Below, piece by piece: positions 38,451-47,097 of a DNA stretch of 64,000 nucleotides. A program made the position numbers and the translations under genes. The DNA is from Ensifer adhaerens (GTDB taxonomy: Bacteria; Pseudomonadota; Alphaproteobacteria; Rhizobiales; Rhizobiaceae), in NCBI RefSeq assembly GCF_002007205.1, contig NZ_LAZS01000006.1:1025501-1089500 (forward strand). Reading direction: 5' to 3'. Each line of letters opens with the position of its first letter. Position 1 is the first letter of the stretch. The notes beneath the pieces were generated by a model. The model searched no databases, was not told the DNA's origin, and saw nothing but the letters and a program-made list of their open reading frames with translations.

Positions 38451-39461
38451 TCAGATGTCGAAGTTGATCATGTTGCGCATCACCCAAATGCCGATGCTCA
38501 TCCAGAACAGGCCGGCACCGATGATCAGATGACCGCGCGGGTCGGTGAACAGCACCATCAGGTAGGCTGGCGATGTCAGGTGAACCAAAAGCGCGACGAT
38601 AAACGGCAGGGAGCCGATGATGCAGGCCGACGCCTTGGCCTCCATCGACATGGCGCTGACCTTCGCCCGCATCTTCTTGCGCTCGCGCAGAACCTTCGAC
38701 AGGTTGCCGAGGGCTTCGGACAGGTTGCCACCTGCCTGCGCCTGGATGCTGATCACGATGGCGAAGAAATTCACCTCCGGCAGCGGGATGCTGTTGACCA
38801 TGCGGGCGCAGGCCTCGGACACGCTCAAGCCGACCTGCTGGGATTCCACCACGCGACGAAACTCCGTCCTTACCGGCTCCTGGCCGTCCGAGGCGATGAG
38901 GCGCAGCGCGTCGTTGAGGGGAAGCCCCGATTTGATCGAGCGAACCATGACTTCGAGCGCATTGGGGAACTCTTCGAGGAACTTCTTGCAGCGGCGCTTG
39001 ATCAGGAAGCCGACAAGCCAGCGCGGCAGGCCGAGAGCTGCAATCAGGGCGATGCCGACGCCGACGGCGACCCCGGTTCCCAGCATCAGCACGAGCAGAA
39101 AGGCGAACAGGCCGAAGAGCGCGCTGAACAGGTAGAAGCGCTCGATGGAGACCGACAGGTCCGCCTGGGTCAGTCGCACCTTCATCGAAGGTGCTGCCTT
39201 GGTCGAGCGCTCCTGCTGTTTCTTTTCCAGTTCCTTCAGCGAATCCTGGACGGATTTTCGCCGTTTCGACAGTTCGCTCACGCGGTCACGCGCGGCCTTC
39301 ACCTTGGCACGGTCGGTTTCCGCGGCGCTGATCCTGCGCACCCGGCCTTCCGCCTTCTTTTCGCTTTCGATGCGCGAGAACAGCAGGCCGTAGGCAAGTG
39401 CGGCCGCCGAAATGGCGACCAGGGCGGCCAACGCCAGGACGGTGATGTCTATCCCGAACAT
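38451..39461 (-). CDS. tadB: Tad pilus inner-membrane platform protein TadB
   Basis: A 336-residue T2SF-domain protein starting at MFGIDITVLALAALV (39461), 8 bases after the cpaF stop. An N-terminal helix is followed by a Lys/Arg/Glu-rich charged segment (about residues 30-85) and then the T2SF domain (EEFPNALEVMVRSIKSGLPLNDALRL) and C-terminal helices. A longer in-frame ORF extends into cpaF and is an artefact. Confidence 0.95.
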   Translation of the reverse strand: MFGIDITVLALAALVAISAAALAYGLLFSRIESEKKAEGRVRRISAAETDRAKVKAARDRVSELSKRRKSVQDSLKELEKKQQERSTKAAPSMKVRLTQADLSVSIERFYLFSALFGLFAFLLVLMLGTGVAVGVGIALIAALGLPRWLVGFLIKRRCKKFLEEFPNALEVMVRSIKSGLPLNDALRLIASDGQEPVRTEFRRVVESQQVGLSVSEACARMVNSIPLPEVNFFAIVISIQAQAGGNLSEALGNLSKVLRERKKMRAKVSAMSMEAKASACIIGSLPFIVALLVHLTSPAYLMVLFTDPRGHLIIGAGLFWMSIGIWVMRNMINFDI

Positions 39462-39469
39462 CGCAGCTC

Positions 39470-40933
39470 CTAGCCCTTGTCCATCGCGTCGAGGGTCGCG
39501 GCCAGCCGCTTGTCCTCGTTGAAGTAGCGGGCGCGGTCCCAGAAATGCGGCCGGCCGATGCCGGTCGAAACGTGGCGGCCGATGATCCGTCCGCCTGCAT
39601 CCTCGCCGTCGATCTCGTAACGCATCAGGTCCTGCGTGATGATCACATCGCCCTCCATCCCCACGACCTCGGTAACGTGGGTGATGCGGCGCGAGCCGTC
39701 GCGAAGGCGGGAGGCCTGGATGATCACGTCCACCGAGCCTGAGATGATCTCGCGCACGGTCTTGGCCGGCAGCGTGTAACCGCCAAGCGCGATCATCGAT
39801 TCCATACGGCTCAGGCATTCGCGCGGCGTGTTGGCGTGGATGGTTCCCATCGACCCGTCGTGGCCGGTGTTCATCGCCTGGAGCAGGTCGAAGACCTCCG
39901 CTCCGCGCACTTCGCCGACGATGATCCGCTCCGGCCGCATGCGCAGGCAGTTCTTGATGAGATCGCGCATGGTGATCTCGCCCTCGCCTTCGATGTTCGG
40001 CGGGCGGGTTTCGAGGCGCACGACATGCGGCTGCTGCAGTTGCAGCTCGGCGGTGTCTTCGCAGGTGATCACCCGCTCGTCCGTGTCGATGTAGCGCGTC
40101 AGGCAGTTGAGCAGCGTCGTCTTGCCCGAACCGGTGCCGCCCGAAATGACGATGTTGCAGCGGACGCGGCCGATGATCTGCAGGAGAACGGCGCCCTCGG
40201 GTGTGATCGAACCGAAGCGGACGAGCTGCTCGAGCGTCAGCTTGTCCTTCTTGAACTTGCGGATGGTCAGCGCCGTGCCGTCGATGGCGAGCGGCGGGGC
40301 GATGACGTTGACGCGGGATCCATCCGGCAGGCGGGCGTCGCAGATCGGGCTCGATTCGTCGACGCGGCGGCCGACCTGGCCGACGATGCGCTGGCAGATC
40401 GAAAGCAGCTGCGCGTTGTCGCGGAACCGGATCTCCGATTCCTGGACCTTGCCGGCGACTTCGATGAAGGTCTGGCCGGCACCGTTGACCATGATGTCGG
40501 CGATGTCGTCACGGGCGAGCAGTGGCTCGAGCGGACCATAGCCCAGAACGTCGTTGCAGATGTCATCGAGCAGTTCCTCCTGCTCGGAGATCGACATCGC
40601 GAAGTTCTTGATGGTGATGATGTCGTTGACGATATCGCGGATTTCCTCGCGCGCGCTCTCGGTGTCGAGCTTGGCGAGCTGCGACAGATCGATCGTATCG
40701 ATCAGCGCGGAAAAGACCTGCGATTTCGTGTCGTAGTAGTCTTCCGTACGCGCCTGACGCCGCCGTGCCGGCGGGGCCGGCGGCTGCGCCCTCGAACCTG
40801 CGGACGGTGTATCGGCCAGAACCGGGACGGCGCGCTCGACGACCGGCGCCTGCACCGCAGTCACGATCGGCGGAGGGGCGGAACCCGGGGTGCCGCCTTT
40901 GCCGAAGCCTTCGTTTCCGCGTTTGCCAAACAT
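39470..40933 (-). CDS. cpaF: Tad pilus assembly ATPase CpaF/TadA
   Basis: A 487-residue secretion ATPase of the VirB11/TadA superfamily. Walker A is [13 protein letters not shown] near residue 270, with Asp and His boxes ([32 protein letters not shown]) and Walker B near [16 protein letters not shown]. It hydrolyses ATP in the cytoplasm to drive pilin polymerisation. A Pro/Ala-rich N-terminal leader (about 1-60) is variable, as in other CpaF proteins. Confidence 0.97.
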   Translation of the reverse strand: MFGKRGNEGFGKGGTPGSAPPPIVTAVQAPVVERAVPVLADTPSAGSRAQPPAPPARRRQARTEDYYDTKSQVFSALIDTIDLSQLAKLDTESAREEIRDIVNDIITIKNFAMSISEQEELLDDICNDVLGYGPLEPLLARDDIADIMVNGAGQTFIEVAGKVQESEIRFRDNAQLLSICQRIVGQVGRRVDESSPICDARLPDGSRVNVIAPPLAIDGTALTIRKFKKDKLTLEQLVRFGSITPEGAVLLQIIGRVRCNIVISGGTGSGKTTLLNCLTRYIDTDERVITCEDTAELQLQQPHVVRLETRPPNIEGEGEITMRDLIKNCLRMRPERIIVGEVRGAEVFDLLQAMNTGHDGSMGTIHANTPRECLSRMESMIALGGYTLPAKTVREIISGSVDVIIQASRLRDGSRRITHVTEVVGMEGDVIITQDLMRYEIDGEDAGGRIIGRHVSTGIGRPHFWDRARYFNEDKRLAATLDAMDKG

Positions 40934-40950
40934 CTCAGTAACCCTACGTC

Positions 40951-42237
40951 CTATTTCCTGCCGAGCGCTGCGAGCATCTTGCCAAGGCCGCCACGCCGGG
41001 CCTTCTTCATCGTCACACGGCCGGTCAGAAGATGTGCAAGCTGCGAGAAGGTTTCGGCGGCGGGCGCCTTCTTGTCGATCTCGGCGATCATCCGGCCGCT
41101 ATTCGACGCATTGCCGAACAGGGCTGCGTCGAAGGGAATGATGGCGGCCGCTTCGATTTCCAGGGAATCGCAGAACTCGTTCGCGGCGATCTCCGGACGT
41201 TTCGGCATGCCGACCTGGTTCAGCACCAGGTGCGGCGGCTTGTCGTTGGGACGCAGCTTCTTCATCGCGTCGAGCAGGTTCTTGGCGTTGCGCAGGCTCG
41301 CAAGATCGGGGATGGCCGTGATCACCACTTCGTCGGCCTCGCCAAGCACGGACCGCGTCCAGTCGGTCCACAGATGCGGAATGTCGAGAACGGAAACCGG
41401 GGCGCTGCGCTGCAGGATCTCGAGGATCGGGTGGAAAGCTCCGGTCTCGAAATCATAGGCACGGTCGAGCATCGAAGGGGCGGCAAGCAGCGAAAGGTGT
41501 TCGGAGCACTTGGTCAGCAGGCGATCGAGGAACACTTCGTCCAGGCGCTCCGGCGCAAAGACCGCCTCGGCAATGCCCTGCGGCGGATCCTGGTCGAAGT
41601 CGATGTTGGCGGTGCCATAGGGCAGGTCGAGGTCGGCAAGGATAGTCTCGGTCGAGAACAGGCTGGAGATGCCCCAGGCGCAATTGTGCGCGATCACGGA
41701 CGAGCCGCAGCCACCCTTCGCGCCGATGAAGGCGATGCTGCGACCGAGCGGCTCCGCATCGGGATCGACGAAGATTGCCGATACGGCAGTCAGAATGTCC
41801 GGCATCGACACCGGCGCGACCATGTATTCGGAGATGCCGTTGCGGATGAGGTCGCGGTAGAGCCCGATATCGTTGTGCTTGCCGACGAGGATCACCTTGG
41901 TGCTCGGGTCGCAGACCTCCGCCAGCGGCGCCAGTTCCGCCAGCAGCGACTGCGGCTCCGTCGTCGTCTCGAGAATGATGAGGTTGGGCGTCGATACGGT
42001 TGCAAACATGTTTGCGGCAGCATCGATGCTGCCGCTGTTGATGCGCAGGCTCACCTTCGCCATGCGCCGATCCTGCCCGCACCGCTCCATCAGCCGCAGC
42101 ATCGCGTTGCTTTCGCAGAACGCATGGATCGAAATCCGCGGCAGCGGCCGAACCTGTTCCAGGTCGCTCATACGCGCATCGAAGGACGGTTCGTCCCTGT
42201 CGCCGCCGGTCTCGATCCTGTAATCGATCGTGCTCAT
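40951..42237 (-). CDS. cpaE: Tad pilus localisation protein CpaE/TadZ
   Basis: A 428-residue protein with an N-terminal response-regulator-like receiver fold (about 35-150) and a MinD/ParA-like ATPase domain. The deviant Walker A reads GAKGGCGSSV, so the lysine normally found after GG-x-G is replaced by Ser; TadZ proteins often deviate here. It places the pilus machinery at the cell pole in Caulobacter. The spacing to cpaF is 17 bases and to cpaD 18. Confidence 0.94.
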   Translation of the reverse strand: MSTIDYRIETGGDRDEPSFDARMSDLEQVRPLPRISIHAFCESNAMLRLMERCGQDRRMAKVSLRINSGSIDAAANMFATVSTPNLIILETTTEPQSLLAELAPLAEVCDPSTKVILVGKHNDIGLYRDLIRNGISEYMVAPVSMPDILTAVSAIFVDPDAEPLGRSIAFIGAKGGCGSSVIAHNCAWGISSLFSTETILADLDLPYGTANIDFDQDPPQGIAEAVFAPERLDEVFLDRLLTKCSEHLSLLAAPSMLDRAYDFETGAFHPILEILQRSAPVSVLDIPHLWTDWTRSVLGEADEVVITAIPDLASLRNAKNLLDAMKKLRPNDKPPHLVLNQVGMPKRPEIAANEFCDSLEIEAAAIIPFDAALFGNASNSGRMIAEIDKKAPAAETFSQLAHLLTGRVTMKKARRGGLGKMLAALGRK

Positions 42238-42255
42238 CTCTTCATCCAGCCGATA

Positions 42256-42999
42256 TCAGTTGGTGGGGACGGTCGAGCCGCCCTTCTTCTCGGTTCCACG
42301 CCAATCCGAGATCACCTTGCCGCGCTGCGTGGCGTCGATCGGCGACATCTGGCGCGGACCGAGGAGGTCCGTGGGGTTGGCAAGCTGGGCCGCAAGGTTC
42401 GATTGCGAGGCGCAGCCGAAGTTGTAGTAGTTGTTGTTTTCCAGGGTGTTGAGGTTCAGGTCCTCCGGCCAAGTGCCGCAAGGCCCCGTCTGCGCGGTAA
42501 TCGCCACATAGCTCAGGCGGATGGGTGCCGCGTCGCCATAGGGTCCGGCATCGTAGCTCGTCTCCAGCAACCTTTTGGCCGGCACGCCGGCGGCAGCGAG
42601 CACGCCGCGGATTTCCCGGCGCATCGCCTGGGCTGCGTGGCTGTTGGCCGCACCGCGCGGCATCATGATCTGCACGACGCCGCTTGCCGAATTGCGATAG
42701 TCGGCCGCAAAACCGGCGATGACGTCACGCGTGCCCTGGGTCAGACGGCGATCGCCCGAGGCGATCGGGATATCGATGACGCGTTCGCCTTCGGCAAGCA
42801 CGATCGGATGTCGGGTGCGGTAGTCGTCGGGGATGGAGCCGGTCGCAAGGTTGTCCTTCGTGCCGCAACCGGCGAGCAAGGCGCCGGCCAGCGCCAGGAC
42901 GGCCGCCCGGCTCGTACGACGAAGCAATACTCTGGACGGGCTTGAGGACATGGCATTCGGCCTTTCGGAATTCGCGTGGGAATCGGTTCGAAGCGTCAT
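42256..42999 (-). CDS. cpaD: Tad pilus outer-membrane lipoprotein CpaD
   Basis: A CpaD-family protein with a lipobox ALLAGC shortly after the start. Start at 42999 (247 residues) or at the internal ATG 42951 (231 residues, MSSSPSRV); the shorter one gives a more normal signal peptide and an AAAGG ribosome site. The core IPDDYRTRHPIVLAEG and the C-terminal FGCASQSNLAAQLANPTDLLGPR motif are typical. It assists the secretin CpaC. Confidence 0.92.
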   Translation of the reverse strand: MTLRTDSHANSERPNAMSSSPSRVLLRRTSRAAVLALAGALLAGCGTKDNLATGSIPDDYRTRHPIVLAEGERVIDIPIASGDRRLTQGTRDVIAGFAADYRNSASGVVQIMMPRGAANSHAAQAMRREIRGVLAAAGVPAKRLLETSYDAGPYGDAAPIRLSYVAITAQTGPCGTWPEDLNLNTLENNNYYNFGCASQSNLAAQLANPTDLLGPRQMSPIDATQRGKVISDWRGTEKKGGSTVPTN

Positions 43000-43007
43000 G
43001 ACCCAGC

Positions 43008-44525
43008 CTATTTGTAGATGAAGCCAACGTTGCCGTGGTAGCGGCCCGCAGGCGCCGCTGCCTCCGGCCGGCCGTAGATGCGGTTCACGCGGCCGAGGAA
43101 GAAGCTGTCGAGATCGTTGACCGGGTTGAAATTATCATCGGGCCGGGCAATCGCGCTTCTGGCGACCGGGCGAACCAGGTAGGGCGTGGCGATGATGACC
43201 AGTTCGGTCTCGTTGCGCACGAAGTCCTTGCTGCGGAAGAGGGTTCCGAGGATCGGGATCTTCGCCGCACCCGGCAGACCGGACATCGCCTGGCGAATAT
43301 TGTCCTGAACGAGACCGGCGATCACGATCGAGCCGCCGGACGGCAGTTCGACGCTGGTGGAGGCCTCGCGCTTGCGAATCCCGAGGAAGGTGTTGCCGGG
43401 GATGGTGGTTCTGCCGTTGCCGGTGACGACGGAACCCTCGTAGGTCGGCTCGGAAACGTTCGTCTCGATCTTCAGGCTGATGCGCCCAGGCCCGAGCACG
43501 ACCGGCTTGAAGTTCAGGCGGATACCATATTCGACATCATTGACTTCGCGAGTGACTGAGTCTTCCCGGACTTCTTGCGTTCCCGCCAGGCGGAACTCGC
43601 CGCCGACATAGAACTTGGCTTCCTGTCCCGAAATCGCCGTGAGGCTCGGCTCAGCGAGCGTCCGCATCACGCCGGCCTGCTCCATCGCGTTGATGTAACT
43701 GGAGATCGTGGTGCCGCCGACGGTCTTGCTAATGATGGCGTTCACGCCGACGCCGACCGCGTCGCCAAGGTTGGCCGGGTTGCGGAAGGCGATGCCGCTT
43801 TCTCCGTCGCCGACGCGGCCGTTGAAGCCGAGCTGTTTCAGGACCTGCCGGCTGACCTCGGCCACGGTGACCTTGAGATTGACCTGGTCGTCGCCATCGA
43901 TGGTCAGCAGGTTGACGATCTGCGACACCTGCCGGTCTTCGGCGAAGATGTCGGCGTCACCATTGTTGCCCTGGGCGGTGATATTGCGCGTGGTCGCCTC
44001 ACCGCCCTGGAGGAAGGCCTTGGCGAGGTCGACCGCTCGGCTGGAATCGAGCGGCGTGCGCACGGTCCCGGTCAGGACGATGTTGTCCGAGATGATCTCG
44101 ACGTTGATGTCGGCGTCCGGAATGAAGCGGCGCAGGTTGGATTGGAGGTTGGCGATGTCGCGCTCGACCTCGATGTCGAGGGAAACGATCTCCTCGCCGT
44201 TGGGGCCGAAGACGAAGATGTTGGTTTGGCCGACGGACTTTCCGAAGAGGTAGATGCGTCGCGAGGTGCGGGTCACGGCGTCGGCGAGCGTCGGGTCGGC
44301 GACGAGGATGTCATGCGCGTCGGCAGGCAAATCGACGACCACGGCTTTGTTCAAGCCGAGGCTCACCTTCTTCTTCGCGCCGGGACCACTCTCGACGATC
44401 CGCACGACCGAAGACGCAGCCGCCAGTGCCACCGTCGGCGCCGGCAGATACATGCCGGTAACCGCCAGGCAGAATGATAGGCCGGCTGCGACAGACGCCC
44501 GAAATGTATTTCCGCTCCGTTTCAC
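43008..44525 (-). CDS. cpaC: Tad pilus outer-membrane secretin CpaC
   Basis: A 505-residue secretin. A signal peptide ends near residue 35; the N-terminal pilus-assembly domain (about 45-115, VVVDLPADAHDILVADPTLAD) precedes a BON-like segment. The C-terminal secretin core includes MRTLAEPSLTAISGQEAKFYVGGE and the ELVIIATPYLVRPV end. It forms the outer-membrane pore for the pilus. A small exported protein at 46568 repeats the N-terminal domain. Confidence 0.96.
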   Translation of the reverse strand: MKRSGNTFRASVAAGLSFCLAVTGMYLPAPTVALAAASSVVRIVESGPGAKKKVSLGLNKAVVVDLPADAHDILVADPTLADAVTRTSRRIYLFGKSVGQTNIFVFGPNGEEIVSLDIEVERDIANLQSNLRRFIPDADINVEIISDNIVLTGTVRTPLDSSRAVDLAKAFLQGGEATTRNITAQGNNGDADIFAEDRQVSQIVNLLTIDGDDQVNLKVTVAEVSRQVLKQLGFNGRVGDGESGIAFRNPANLGDAVGVGVNAIISKTVGGTTISSYINAMEQAGVMRTLAEPSLTAISGQEAKFYVGGEFRLAGTQEVREDSVTREVNDVEYGIRLNFKPVVLGPGRISLKIETNVSEPTYEGSVVTGNGRTTIPGNTFLGIRKREASTSVELPSGGSIVIAGLVQDNIRQAMSGLPGAAKIPILGTLFRSKDFVRNETELVIIATPYLVRPVARSAIARPDDNFNPVNDLDSFFLGRVNRIYGRPEAAAPAGRYHGNVGFIYK

Positions 44526-44573
44526 CTTGTGCCCCGTTCTAACCTGGTTCCCGCTCGTGTTTCTTGCTGCTGC

Positions 44574-45383
44574 TTATTGCTGTGCCTGGCCGACCGAGCC
44601 ATCACTCTTGACGATGGAACCGGACTTGATGACCTGAATGTTCGGTTGGCCGTCGCCGCTCAGCAGATAGTCCGCGGCGTCCGTGTCGGGCTCCTGCGCA
44701 TCCGCGACGCTTCTGAGCGCCAGCGAAATGCGTTCCGCCATTTGCTGCGCGACCGTCATCACCTTCGACTGGTCGGGGGTCAGTTCCAGCGTGGCCGTGG
44801 TTCCGACCACCGCCTTCGTGCCGTCGTCCTTCTCCTCGACCTGCTGGTCGATCGCGAGTACGCGCACATTGCTGAGCACGGTTTCGGTCAGGTAGAGCTC
44901 GCCGTCGCCCTTGCGCACCATGATCACGTCGACACGGTCGTTCGGCAGGATGAAACCGCCGGCACCGGTGGCGACGGTGATTTCGGTCGCGACGGCACGC
45001 TTGCCCGCCGGCAGCAGCGACGACATGATGCGGCTGGAACTGTCTGCGACTTTTTCGCGGCGCACCGGTTCGCCGTTGAAGATCGGCAGGCGCACGACCG
45101 CGCCGCTCAGATCGTCGATCGCCGACGGCTGATTTTCTTCGGTAATGACGCCATCGACCACCCCGTCCTTCGGCCAGGCCATCCAGTGGATGGAGTCACC
45201 GCCCAGTCTCGACCCGACGGGCAGGCTCTTGCTGGCGACAAGCACATTGACGGAGGGCGCGCGCTCGACGACCGGTTCAGCCAGATGCGGCGCAGGGGCG
45301 CGCGTCAGCTTCATCGCCAAAAGACCGGCCATCGCAGCCGAAAGAACGGCCACTGCCAGTATGATGATGCGAACCGGTTTCAT
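44574..45383 (-). CDS. cpaB: Tad pilus protein CpaB (RcpC, SAF domain)
   Basis: A 269-residue periplasmic protein anchored by one N-terminal helix (about 5-25). The SAF domain (about 48-110, VLVASKSLPVGSRLGGDSIHW) is followed by the RcpC-like DRVDVIMVRKGDGELYLTETVLSNVRVLAID domain. It couples to CpaC. It starts after a 122-base intergenic gap with paired GGTTAACG motifs, so an internal promoter is plausible. Confidence 0.95.
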   Translation of the reverse strand: MKPVRIIILAVAVLSAAMAGLLAMKLTRAPAPHLAEPVVERAPSVNVLVASKSLPVGSRLGGDSIHWMAWPKDGVVDGVITEENQPSAIDDLSGAVVRLPIFNGEPVRREKVADSSSRIMSSLLPAGKRAVATEITVATGAGGFILPNDRVDVIMVRKGDGELYLTETVLSNVRVLAIDQQVEEKDDGTKAVVGTTATLELTPDQSKVMTVAQQMAERISLALRSVADAQEPDTDAADYLLSGDGQPNIQVIKSGSIVKSDGSVGQAQQ

Positions 45384-45444
45384 GATTGTTTCCGAGCCCC
45401 GAAAGAATGCCAGGCTCAGATTGATCAGGAATTGGTGTAATTAT

Positions 45445-45476
45445 GGTTAACGGATTACTTATGAGGGCGGTTAACG
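45445..45476. promoter_or_regulatory. Paired GGTTAACG motifs upstream of cpaB (CtrA-like half-sites)
   Basis: GGTTAACG occurs at 45445-45452 and again at 45469-45476, 24 bases apart, 62-93 bases upstream of the cpaB ATG. The first, GGTTAACGGATTA, resembles the tadD-upstream GGTTAACAGATTA. TTAAC is the half-site of the CtrA box. Binding is a hypothesis. Confidence 0.3.
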
Positions 45477-45505
45477 AAAGCTGATCGTCGGCGCGCAGGG
45501 GCCTC

Positions 45506-46018
45506 TCAAGAGAGCCGCGCAAAAGCCGCTTCCACGAGCGGCGACGAGGGGTAGGCGGCAAAGCCGCCAAGCGCGATCGCTATCCCGTAAGGAATTTTCT
45601 TGGCCGTCAGAAGCAGATGCGGGAAGGGAATGCCGCTCGCGAGAATCGTGTTCTCCTGTCGGCGCAGCAAGAGTACCGCAAGCGTCAGCAGGCCGCCAAA
45701 GATCGAGACGTAGAGCAGAAAGGCCGTCAACGACGGCGTCATGCCGAACCAGAGGGCGCTGGCCGTCAGCAGCTTCGCATCGCCGCCGCCCATAACGTTG
45801 GTGGCAAACAGGACAAAGCATACGACAAAGACGAGTGCGGCAGCGGCCAGATGCAGGCCGATCTCGGCAAAGCCCAGTCCCGCCATCGGTGCAACGAGGA
45901 AGAAGGCGCCCAGCAGGATCGCGGAGACACGGTTGGGGATCGTCATCGTCAGCAGGTCGGAAAACGCTGCAAACCCCAGGCAAAAGGGGAAAATCACAAA
46001 GATCGCAGCCTCGGTCAT
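45506..46018 (-). CDS. cpaA: Prepilin peptidase CpaA/TadV
   Basis: A 170-residue membrane aspartyl protease starting at MTEAAIFVIF (46018); nine more in-frame residues upstream are unlikely. The GxGD motif is VMGGGDAKLL near residue 76; the second Asp is in FSDLLTMTIPN near residue 21. It cleaves the leader of Flp pilin PilA and of TadE-like pseudopilins. It lacks the N-methylase domain of classical PilD, as usual for CpaA. Confidence 0.94.
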   Translation of the reverse strand: MTEAAIFVIFPFCLGFAAFSDLLTMTIPNRVSAILLGAFFLVAPMAGLGFAEIGLHLAAAALVFVVCFVLFATNVMGGGDAKLLTASALWFGMTPSLTAFLLYVSIFGGLLTLAVLLLRRQENTILASGIPFPHLLLTAKKIPYGIAIALGGFAAYPSSPLVEAAFARLS

Positions 46019-46079
46019 GGGTCCCCGCCTCCGAGGTGAGTACACGCAACCTTCGTTGCTCTCAGGAGTCCAGATAGCT

Positions 46080-46107
46080 GTGGAGCCGCCTTAAGGGGCG
46101 GCTCCAC
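46080..46107 (-). ncRNA. Strong stem-loop in the pilA-cpaA gap
   Basis: GTGGAGCCGCC (46080-46090) pairs perfectly over 11 bases with GGCGGCTCCAC (46097-46107) around a TTAAGG loop. It starts 14 bases after the pilA stop. There is no T run, so it is more likely a 3' stabiliser or partial terminator that keeps pilin mRNA abundant relative to cpaA. It is an RNA element, not a known ncRNA gene. Confidence 0.55.
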
Positions 46108-46120
46108 CTCAGGTTCTTAC

Positions 46121-46309
46121 TTAGCCTCTCACGCCACTCGTTTCCGTCCCGACGCGATCACCGATGCCATCGAATGCTTCGTTCAACGCGTTGCCGAGGG
46201 TGCTGGCACCAGCGATCAGGGCAACCGAGATGAGGGCTGCGATCAGGCCGTATTCGATGGCGGTCGCGCCGGACTCGTCCTTCATCAGACGGGCAAAAAT
46301 CTTCTTCAT
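46121..46309 (-). CDS. pilA: Flp/Fap pilin PilA
   Basis: A 62-residue Flp-family pilin. The basic leader MKKIFARLMKDESG is followed by the processing site and the hydrophobic assembly helix ATAIEYGLIAALISVALIAG with Glu at +5, as expected for Flp pilins; cleavage is by CpaA. The AGGAG ribosome site is strong. A stem-loop follows the gene. The 258-base gap to the divergent gene at 46568 contains a CtrA-like motif. Confidence 0.96.
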   Translation of the reverse strand: MKKIFARLMKDESGATAIEYGLIAALISVALIAGASTLGNALNEAFDGIGDRVGTETSGVRG

Positions 46310-46419
46310 GATGATTCTCCTACTTCACGTTTGTTGTTCAGCACTTCCGCCAACTGTTGCCGTTGATCGGATGAACCTCAAACTAGTCCTGGCGCATTGC
46401 CATCGACTTAAGGAAGGCG

Positions 46420-46436
46420 GTTACCTGAAGGTTAAC
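46420..46436. promoter_or_regulatory. CtrA-like near-palindrome upstream of pilA
   Basis: On the - strand GTTAACCTTCAGGTAAC contains TTAA-N7-GTAA, one base from the CtrA consensus TTAA-N7-TTAA. It is about 115 bases upstream of the pilA start. In Caulobacter, CtrA activates pilA, so the position is suggestive but unproven. Confidence 0.35.
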
Positions 46437-46567
46437 GAGACGTCCCTGATTTTTGGGTAAACGAACAGAAAACGGCGAAGCCTGCGCAAAGTCCCGACAA
46501 GACCGACTTAACGGTTCATTCACCAAGACCGGTAAGTATGGCCTGACCACCACCTCAGGGACCCGCC

Positions 46568-46981
46568 ATGACCACGCCATCCGCGGCCGGCCGCGCCGCC
46601 ATATTCGCCTTCGCGATCGCCGCCCTCGTCCCATCGGCCGCAGCCGCCGCCGAAAGCGACATAATGCGCGTGTATATGGATCACGCGCGCGTGTTGAAGC
46701 TCGATCGGCCGATCAGCAAGGTCATCATCGGCAACGCCGAGGTGGCGGACGCAACGGTCGCGGATGCGCGTACGATCGTCATTACCGGCCGCAACTTCGG
46801 CACGACCAATCTGGTCATCCTCGATCAGGATGGCAACGCCATGGTCGACGAACGAATCCTGGTTTCGATCGACGAGGGCAACACGGTGCGCGTCTATAAA
46901 CAGACGTCGCGCACCGTTCTTTCCTGCACGCCAAATTGCGAGCGCCATGCGGATCGCAAAACCGCAGGTAGCACCAATTGA
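46568..46981 (+). CDS. Stand-alone pilus-assembly N-terminal (secretin N-like) domain protein
   Basis: A 137-residue exported protein with a signal peptide (about 1-28, ending SAAAAAES). The mature core (KLDRPISKVIIGNAEVAD, then GTTNLVILDQDGNAM) matches the N-terminal domain of CpaC encoded 2-3 kb away, but the secretin core is absent. The C-terminal tail has Cys120 and Cys124 (LSCTPNCER), perhaps a disulfide. The gene is divergent from pilA and upstream of two TadE-like genes. The role is unknown; an accessory to the CpaC ring is a reasonable guess. Confidence 0.85.
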   Translation: MTTPSAAGRAAIFAFAIAALVPSAAAAAESDIMRVYMDHARVLKLDRPISKVIIGNAEVADATVADARTIVITGRNFGTTNLVILDQDGNAMVDERILVSIDEGNTVRVYKQTSRTVLSCTPNCERHADRKTAGSTN

Positions 46982-47097
46982 TTTTTATGGGTCCAAAGCC
47001 CGTGATTCGTTAAAATGTGCATGATCCCTTTGAACGAAATATCAACGGTTGCCTCATAATGTGCCGCCCGTCTGGCGTAACATGATGGGACGGTGCA

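Noticed and set aside
38451..39818. N-terminal extension of tadB into cpaF
   Set aside because: The extra 119 codons are the cpaF gene read in another frame; TadB begins normally at 39461.
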